From an uncultured Flammeovirgaceae bacterium (lineage in GTDB: Bacteria > Bacteroidota > Bacteroidia > Cytophagales > Cyclobacteriaceae): a stretch of 17,553 nucleotides of DNA. The DNA lies in contig CAKZPJ010000007.1 in the NCBI GenBank assembly GCA_937138955.1, positions 1 through 17,553 of the forward strand. Direction: 5' to 3'. The position numbers and the translations under genes are program-made. Shown piece after piece: positions 15,304 to 17,553 of this stretch; within the stretch, counting starts at the first letter, position 1, and every line of letters starts with the position of its first letter. The notes beneath the pieces were generated by a model, which did no database searches, was not told where the DNA came from, and saw only the letters and a program-made list of their open reading frames with translations.

Positions 15304-16296
15304 TTATATCATTAAGTTACAACCTCGTATTTCAGAGTTATCGTATCGCCCTAGAACTTCGAATGAGTTACCAGATATAATTCGTCCTAAGTCTTTGGTT
15401 TCAATAAAGGCGCAGGAGTCTACATTCGCTAAATCAATAATATTGATGCCCCCTTGCTTTGCATTTTTCACATAAGTGAAAGGATCGTAAATATCACGAA
15501 TCATTACTTTCAACCACGGTGGTGATGTAAACCGCCCAGAGTCATGCGCATAGGCTTGCGAAAGAAGTTCAGTCATACCATATTCGGAGGCGACTGAAGT
15601 TATTCCTAATTTTTCATGAAGCATCTGGTGTACTTCAGGTCGGGTTAGCTCTTGCCTTCTTCCTTTCATTCCCCCGGTTTCCATTATAATGACTTCTGGC
15701 CAATTGAGAGAGTATTGTTCAGCTAAATCAAGCAGGGCAAAAGTAACTCCTAAGAGTAGTACTGAGCCTTTCGTCTGTCGGGCTTTTTCTACGGTATTAA
15801 TCAGTTGCTGATAATTGTTAAGATAGAAACCGGAATAAGGAGATTGACTTTTACGGATAAAATTGTCGGTCATCGTTACCAGTGAAGCATTATTTCGTTC
15901 TAGATAGGAGGGAAGAAGCGCAAAAATGTGATAGTCCTGAAGATTACCCCACTGTTGGGCGAAAATTGCTTCACAAACTTGGTGATACCATTGCAAGTCA
16001 GGGACATAGTGTTTACTTCGGGCTTGTCCGGTAGTACCACTGCTTTCAAAAACCTGAACTGCCTCAGAATGATCGCCACTAAGCACGCGGTGGTGCTTAA
16101 AAAATTCAATGGGTACACAAGGGATTTGTTCAAAATCATCAATCTCTTCCGGATGAACATTCAAATGAGATAGGTACGCTCGGTAAATTGAATTATGGTG
16201 AGCTTGCCAGCGAAAAAGCTCTAGCGCTAGTTTTCCAAACGACTCAGGATTTGCTTGGAACAGTTGGCGTTTAAACCGGGTAGAAAAATTCATCAA
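15304..16296 (-). CDS. LuxE/PaaK-family acyl-protein synthetase-like adenylating enzyme
   Basis: A 330-residue cytosolic protein of the LuxE acyl-protein synthetase group within the adenylate-forming superfamily, which activates a carboxylic acid with ATP. Visible motifs are FESSGTTGQARSKHYV (phosphate-binding loop, residues 83-98), LLPSYLERNNASLVTM (about 127-142), METGGMKGRRQEL (206-217), SEYGMTELLSQAY (237-249, the superfamily A5-like motif), and KDLGRIISGN and GRYDNSEIRGCN near the end (hinge-like region). It lacks the large C-terminal domain of full acyl-CoA ligases, as LuxE does. No luxC, luxD or luciferase gene is nearby, so a role in bioluminescence is not supported. In Bacteroidota such stand-alone copies are common and their substrate is unknown. 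MMN at the start leaves a one-codon ambiguity (16296 or 16293). Confidence 0.87.
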   Translation of the reverse strand: MMNFSTRFKRQLFQANPESFGKLALELFRWQAHHNSIYRAYLSHLNVHPEEIDDFEQIPCVPIEFFKHHRVLSGDHSEAVQVFESSGTTGQARSKHYVPDLQWYHQVCEAIFAQQWGNLQDYHIFALLPSYLERNNASLVTMTDNFIRKSQSPYSGFYLNNYQQLINTVEKARQTKGSVLLLGVTFALLDLAEQYSLNWPEVIIMETGGMKGRRQELTRPEVHQMLHEKLGITSVASEYGMTELLSQAYAHDSGRFTSPPWLKVMIRDIYDPFTYVKNAKQGGINIIDLANVDSCAFIETKDLGRIISGNSFEVLGRYDNSEIRGCNLMI

Positions 16297-16373
16297 GAAA
16301 AGTAGCGCAGCTTATATCAAAAATCAACTCAATCGCGTTATATTGACAACAATGATCAGATATATACAGTCGT

Positions 16374-17075
16374 ATGAAACTTAGCTTCTTTATATTAAGC
16401 TTATTCTTCCTGACAATAGGGCTTTCTGCCTGCATCGACGAACCTGAATTCTCCGATGTACCTGCCGTCACCAACATTGAAGAAATCTATTTTGTTGATG
16501 GTGATCGGTTCGATTCACTGGTGATTAAGGTCGCTTTTGAGGATGGGGATGGCGACTTAGGGCTCGATGCTCGAGAAGAAGATTTTATTCGTCCTTTCAG
16601 TGTTGTACGAGATAGTGATGGGAACCCTGTTATATTCGATCCCGTAACTTCAGAAATACCTTTTAATTGCTGCGATTTTGAAACACCAACTGAACTCACC
16701 CCAATAGTAGTGGGAACAGACTCTATATTTGATACAGTACGGGTAGTACAAAATCCATTTGTGAGAAACTTTGAAGTGACAATTTTTAATCGCCAATCAG
16801 ATGGGACTTATCAGGCAGTAGATTTTTGTGATCCCGATATATGCCGTACCCCTCTAGGTGGACGATTCCCTCCTTTGAAAGATGATTTCTCGGATGATAA
16901 GCCTCGGGTTGGAACTATTACTCATTTTGCTCAATCGGTTGTTCTTAAGCCACTATTTCGCAATGATAGTATAAAGATTGGGGTAGTTATTCGCGACCGA
17001 GCGGGTAATGAAAGCAATATGTTTGTCACTGAAGATGCTTTTGTGCTGAATGACATCACTCGAACACCTGAGTAA
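16374..17075 (+). CDS. Hypothetical lipoprotein with acidic DGDGDLG motif
   Basis: A 233-residue predicted lipoprotein with a hydrophobic signal (MKLSFFILSLFFLTIGLSAC) and Cys20 as the lipidated residue, followed by acidic IDEPEFSDVP. Residues 45-64 carry FEDGDGDLGL, an acidic stretch that could bind calcium. The middle has FNCCDFETP and FCDPDICRTPLGG, so disulfides or a metal site are possible. The C-terminus reads GVVIRDRAGNESNMFVTEDAF, a beta-sandwich-like ending common in Bacteroidota surface lipoproteins of unknown function. It is divergent from the LuxE-like gene (77 bases between starts). Its last 20 bases overlap the 3' end of the ABC ATPase gene on the other strand. No specific function is recognisable. 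Confidence 0.8.
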   Translation: MKLSFFILSLFFLTIGLSACIDEPEFSDVPAVTNIEEIYFVDGDRFDSLVIKVAFEDGDGDLGLDAREEDFIRPFSVVRDSDGNPVIFDPVTSEIPFNCCDFETPTELTPIVVGTDSIFDTVRVVQNPFVRNFEVTIFNRQSDGTYQAVDFCDPDICRTPLGGRFPPLKDDFSDDKPRVGTITHFAQSVVLKPLFRNDSIKIGVVIRDRAGNESNMFVTEDAFVLNDITRTPE

Positions 17076-17553
17076 AGTTGGTCTCTTTGAAGTGATAAAA
17101 AGCCCCAATTAACATAGTGGGGGTCGCTACCTTACTGACTGACTGATCATTGTTGAGGACGATATGAGGCAGATTTTTTTGCTCAATAACTTCTAAGGCT
17201 TCCCAAACACTCTTCTTCCATTTAACCTCTACTGCATTATCTACCTCTCTACTTATTGATTCTATGAAAGGGTAAACTTCTAATAGACTTATCACTCGCA
17301 TTTCTAGCCGGAGGCGTTGAGAATTAAAGAATTCTCTTACGAACGCAGAAGCTGGCTGAAACAGTAATTCCTTCGGAGTGCCTACTTGCTGTATTTGTCC
17401 CTGGTCTAGTAAACATATTTTGTCGGCTAAGGTAATGGCCTCAAAAACATCGTGAGTAACCATCACTACCGTTTTATCGTCAAAAAGCTGCTTTTCCGCT
17501 ATCTCGGCAATCAAGTTCTGTTTAGTAATAGGATCAAGTGCTCCGAAAGGTTC
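17056..17553 (-). CDS. ABC transporter ATP-binding protein, OpuCA/ProV-like (3' part only)
   Basis: This is the C-terminal part of an ABC ATPase running off the right edge; the frame is open to the last base. It begins EPFGALD, the end of Walker B plus the D-loop, so the Walker A and signature lie outside the window. It then has TVVMVTHDVFEAITLADKIC (H-loop His) and DQGQIQQVGTPKELLFQPAS, a pattern typical of ATPases for glycine betaine/choline/proline uptake (OpuCA, ProV). The last 90 residues, after FVREFFNSQRL, are a degenerate tail with something like one CBS-type half (AVEVKWKKSVWEALEVIEQ, LPHIVLNNDQSVSKV), fitting the regulatory tails of that group. It would energise import of compatible solutes at the inner membrane. 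Substrate is inferred only. Confidence 0.82.
   Translation of the reverse strand, partial: EPFGALDPITKQNLIAEIAEKQLFDDKTVVMVTHDVFEAITLADKICLLDQGQIQQVGTPKELLFQPASAFVREFFNSQRLRLEMRVISLLEVYPFIESISREVDNAVEVKWKKSVWEALEVIEQKNLPHIVLNNDQSVSKVATPTMLIGAFYHFKETNFTQVFE

Noticed and set aside
15928..16173. Plus-strand open frame inside the LuxE-like gene.
   Set aside because: The antisense LuxE-like frame has clear family motifs across the same bases; this one shows none.
17091..17124. CCCC/GGGG hairpin near the end of the ABC ATPase gene as a terminator.
   Set aside because: It lies inside well-supported coding sequence, the loop is long, and no T-run follows on either strand in the right place.

Overview
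The window looks like a chromosomal stretch of a Bacteroidota member, most likely a Cytophagales-type marine or soil bacterium. The evidence is moderate-to-low GC, many lipoproteins, TAnnTTTG-type -7 promoter boxes, and protein families typical of that group: Tat-exported sugar isomerase/epimerases, a PVC-type c-heme dehydrogenase, a DUF4038 glycosidase, a YfbK-like VWA lipoprotein and an AddB-like nuclease. No phage, IS element, CRISPR array, rRNA or tRNA was recognised.

Layout. (1) Positions 1-6775, minus strand: a tightly packed carbohydrate-type gene cluster. In transcription order it holds a Tat/lipoprotein TIM-barrel isomerase, a large lipoprotein dehydrogenase (beta-propeller, HEAT-like, cytochrome c), a second Tat TIM-barrel isomerase and an apiosidase-like glycoside hydrolase. 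A decayed sodium:solute symporter follows, with two in-frame stops, frame breaks and another stop, running off the left edge. All four intact products carry export signals, so they would work in the periplasm or outer envelope: release of a sugar, oxidation through c-heme, and isomerisation or epimerisation. The exact substrate is not visible. (2) Positions 6776-8331: tryptophan 2,3-dioxygenase (kynA), with a G-quadruplex-type G-run 3' of it and a hairpin-rich 5' region. (3) Positions 8332-11265, minus strand: a small lipoprotein, a VWA (YfbK-like) lipoprotein gene broken by a deletion and frameshift, and dapA for lysine/cell-wall biosynthesis. (4) Positions 11519-15036, plus strand: an AddB-like PD-(D/E)XK nuclease with a predicted Fe-S cluster, and a small DUF2892-like membrane protein. 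(5) Positions 15101-17553: a 43-residue lipoprotein missed by length-limited gene calling and a LuxE-like acyl-protein synthetase on the minus strand, a hypothetical lipoprotein on the plus strand, and the 3' end of an OpuCA/ProV-like ABC ATPase on the minus strand that overlaps its neighbour tail to tail.

Most genes are ordinary housekeeping or accessory genes. I see no clear new defence or mobile system. The points most worth a second look are the two broken genes, the export-tagged oxidoreductase/isomerase/glycosidase cluster, and the structured or low-complexity DNA around kynA and between dapA and the addB-like gene.
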